Assembly: GCA_934359535.1 (NCBI GenBank)
Contig: CAKRLN010000170.1
Span: 1 to 5,192, forward strand
Direction of reading: 5' to 3'
Length of the DNA stretch: 5,192 nt
Origin: an uncultured Lachnospiraceae bacterium
GTDB lineage: Bacteria; Bacillota; Clostridia; Lachnospirales; Lachnospiraceae
In this document: positions 3,997 through 5,192 of the stretch, one piece after another
How the letters are laid out: each line of letters begins with the position of its first letter
How positions within the stretch are numbered: position 1 is the stretch's first letter
The notes under the pieces: generated by a model
The model's database searches: none
Seen by the model: the letters and a program-made list of their open reading frames with translations, nothing else
What the model was told of the DNA's origin: nothing
Program-made: the position numbers and the translations under genes

Positions 3997-5192
3997 CTAC
4001 TCGCCATAGTATTGTGGTCTACCGACAGAGGTAAAGCCCTCCTTGCCGGTAATGACCACATTATTATATCCGCTGGCGCAGTGAATGATTAGCAATTCTC
4101 CGTTTGTGTCCCTACCGCCAACAATACCCACATGGGAATTATCCGGGTAGAACACCAAGTCACCGGGCTGTGCGTCCGCCCACGAAATATCGGTGCAATA
4201 GCTGTGCTGCATGGTGGCTCCTCCGCCGTGGCCGATGACATAGCTGCCGCCAGACTGATTGTAGAAAACCCAATCCACAAAGCCGCTGCAATCCAGTCCG
4301 TAGGGGCGGTAGGTCCCCATGGTGGAGCTGCCTGCCGCCGTGACCTGCCGTAGCTCACCCCATCGGGCGTCCCAACCGATCACAAGGCTCTTGCCGCCCC
4401 AAAAATAATTCACCTTGCCGACAAGAGAACAGGCGGTGCGTACCACTGCCTCGCGCTCCGGCGACAGATCCTCCGGCAGACTGCGGATCAGTGCCGCCGT
4501 ATCCCCGCTGACGGAGTACACATCTTCTATCAGTTCGCGCAGGAGATCCCGCTGCTCCAGCAGCTCGTCCAGCGCTGCGATCTGGTTACGGTTGAAATGA
4601 TACGCGGTTTTCATCTCCTCTGCCGTTTTTGCGGTAATGGTGATATAGAGGTTTCGCTCTGTCCAGCCATCGTCATCACCGCTGCCGGGGTGGTTGATCG
4701 TTTCCACCTCCGTTGCGATCCCGGTCATATCCCAAAAGACCGCTTTCAGGCGAGCGATGCGGTCGGCATCCATGGTGGCCACGTCCGCGGCGTCTGCATC
4801 GGCTCCAGCCACCTTCACGGCAAACACCGCCAGCACCTCTATCCAATCGGCAGACTGCCCGGTCACGGAGATGGAGTCGTAGCTGTCCGCTGTTTGCAAT
4901 TCCTCCAACCGCTCGTTATACTCATAATTGACCTGCGCCACCGCAGCGGAGATCGGCACAACGCCCGCCTCCCGGCTCTCGTTGGAAAAAAGGATACCGA
5001 AGGGGGACGCCACGATTGCCGCCACAAGGATCACCGTAAGGAACAGCACCAGCACCACCATACCGCCGCCCGCTGTCAGGATCGAGCTGACCGCAGATGC
5101 CACACCCCGGCCCACGGCCTTTATCGCCTGCACCGCTGTTCCACTCAGCTTCTTTGCGGCATTTCCGCCGTTCTTTACAGAATCCTGAAGCA
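3997..5192 (-). CDS. NlpC/P60 (C40) peptidoglycan hydrolase of a Tn1549-like conjugation module (5' end outside the window)
   Basis: The frame is open to the right edge: 19 further codons (LQDSVKNGGNAAKKLSG...) precede the GTG at 5133, so that GTG is not the true start and the N-terminus is missing. Counting from that GTG, there is a basic Ala-rich segment, one membrane helix (about 24-43) ending in SPFGILFS, an extracellular region with a helical, Glu-rich stalk (about 170-208), and a C-terminal NlpC/P60 domain (about 225-378). The catalytic Cys is in GLDCSGFVDW (Cys282), the His in SHVGIVGG (His334), and the third polar residue is likely His351 in IIHCASG. APGD-like AQPGDLVFY (321-329) is also typical. 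In conjugation such enzymes cut D-Glu-diamino-acid cross-link peptides so the transfer channel can pass the wall. The gene is GC-rich, unlike the cargo to its left, and ends just before a perfect hairpin. Confidence 0.92.
   Translation of the reverse strand, partial: LQDSVKNGGNAAKKLSGTAVQAIKAVGRGVASAVSSILTAGGGMVVLVLFLTVILVAAIVASPFGILFSNESREAGVVPISAAVAQVNYEYNERLEELQTADSYDSISVTGQSADWIEVLAVFAVKVAGADADAADVATMDADRIARLKAVFWDMTGIATEVETINHPGSGDDDGWTERNLYITITAKTAEEMKTAYHFNRNQIAALDELLEQRDLLRELIEDVYSVSGDTAALIRSLPEDLSPEREAVVRTACSLVGKVNYFWGGKSLVIGWDARWGELRQVTAAGSSTMGTYRPYGLDCSGFVDWVFYNQSGGSYVIGHGGGATMQHSYCTDISWADAQPGDLVFYPDNSHVGIVGGRDTNGELLIIHCASGYNNVVITGKEGFTSVGRPQYYGE

Noticed and set aside
4089..5188. 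Several long open frames on both strands inside the hydrolase gene
   Set aside because: They are out-of-frame readings of a GC-rich gene with few stops; their translations are low-complexity and the NlpC/P60 frame has clear catalytic motifs.

Overview
The window looks like accessory DNA carried by an integrative conjugative element in a gut-type Firmicute (Clostridia). At the right end, on the minus strand, is most of a GC-rich NlpC/P60 peptidoglycan hydrolase with the build of the hydrolases in Tn1549-like conjugation modules: a basic Ala-rich N-terminus, one membrane segment ending in SPFGILFS, and a C-terminal Cys/His peptidase. Everything left of about 3950 is clearly more AT-rich and appears to be cargo.

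The main content, on the minus strand from about 2283 to 1, is a compact operon built around a ribosomally made, post-translationally modified peptide (RiPP) of the graspetide (omega-ester peptide) type. In transcription order it holds a possible 36-codon ORF; a 72-aa unknown protein; a 130-aa precursor with four tandem core repeats of the form (T/S)-x-T-x3-R-E-x-(E/D)-D; an ATP-grasp ligase of the MvdC/MvdD-like class, whose start lies inside the precursor gene; and, one base after the ligase stop, a protein with two membrane helices that runs off the left edge. The ligase would join Thr/Ser hydroxyls to Glu/Asp side chains in each repeat, giving a multi-ring peptide. No dedicated transporter or protease is visible.

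Reading the other way, on the plus strand from about 2320 to 3770, is a second unit. It has a leader region with an 11-bp inverted repeat and a possible His-rich leader peptide, a secreted 211-aa protein with a clear signal peptide, a 160-aa protein with three or four membrane segments, and a 37-aa one-helix peptide overlapping its end. A strong terminator closes it. The layout resembles a secreted toxin or bacteriocin followed by membrane immunity proteins, but no family is recognised.

From 3772 to 3956 there is no convincing gene, only a possible remnant of a small transposon-type ORF. A second, perfect hairpin then separates the cargo from the hydrolase gene. The two units are divergent and share the stretch around 2284-2493. 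Assignments rest on reading the sequence only; the graspetide call is the firmest, and the roles of the membrane and secreted proteins are inferences.
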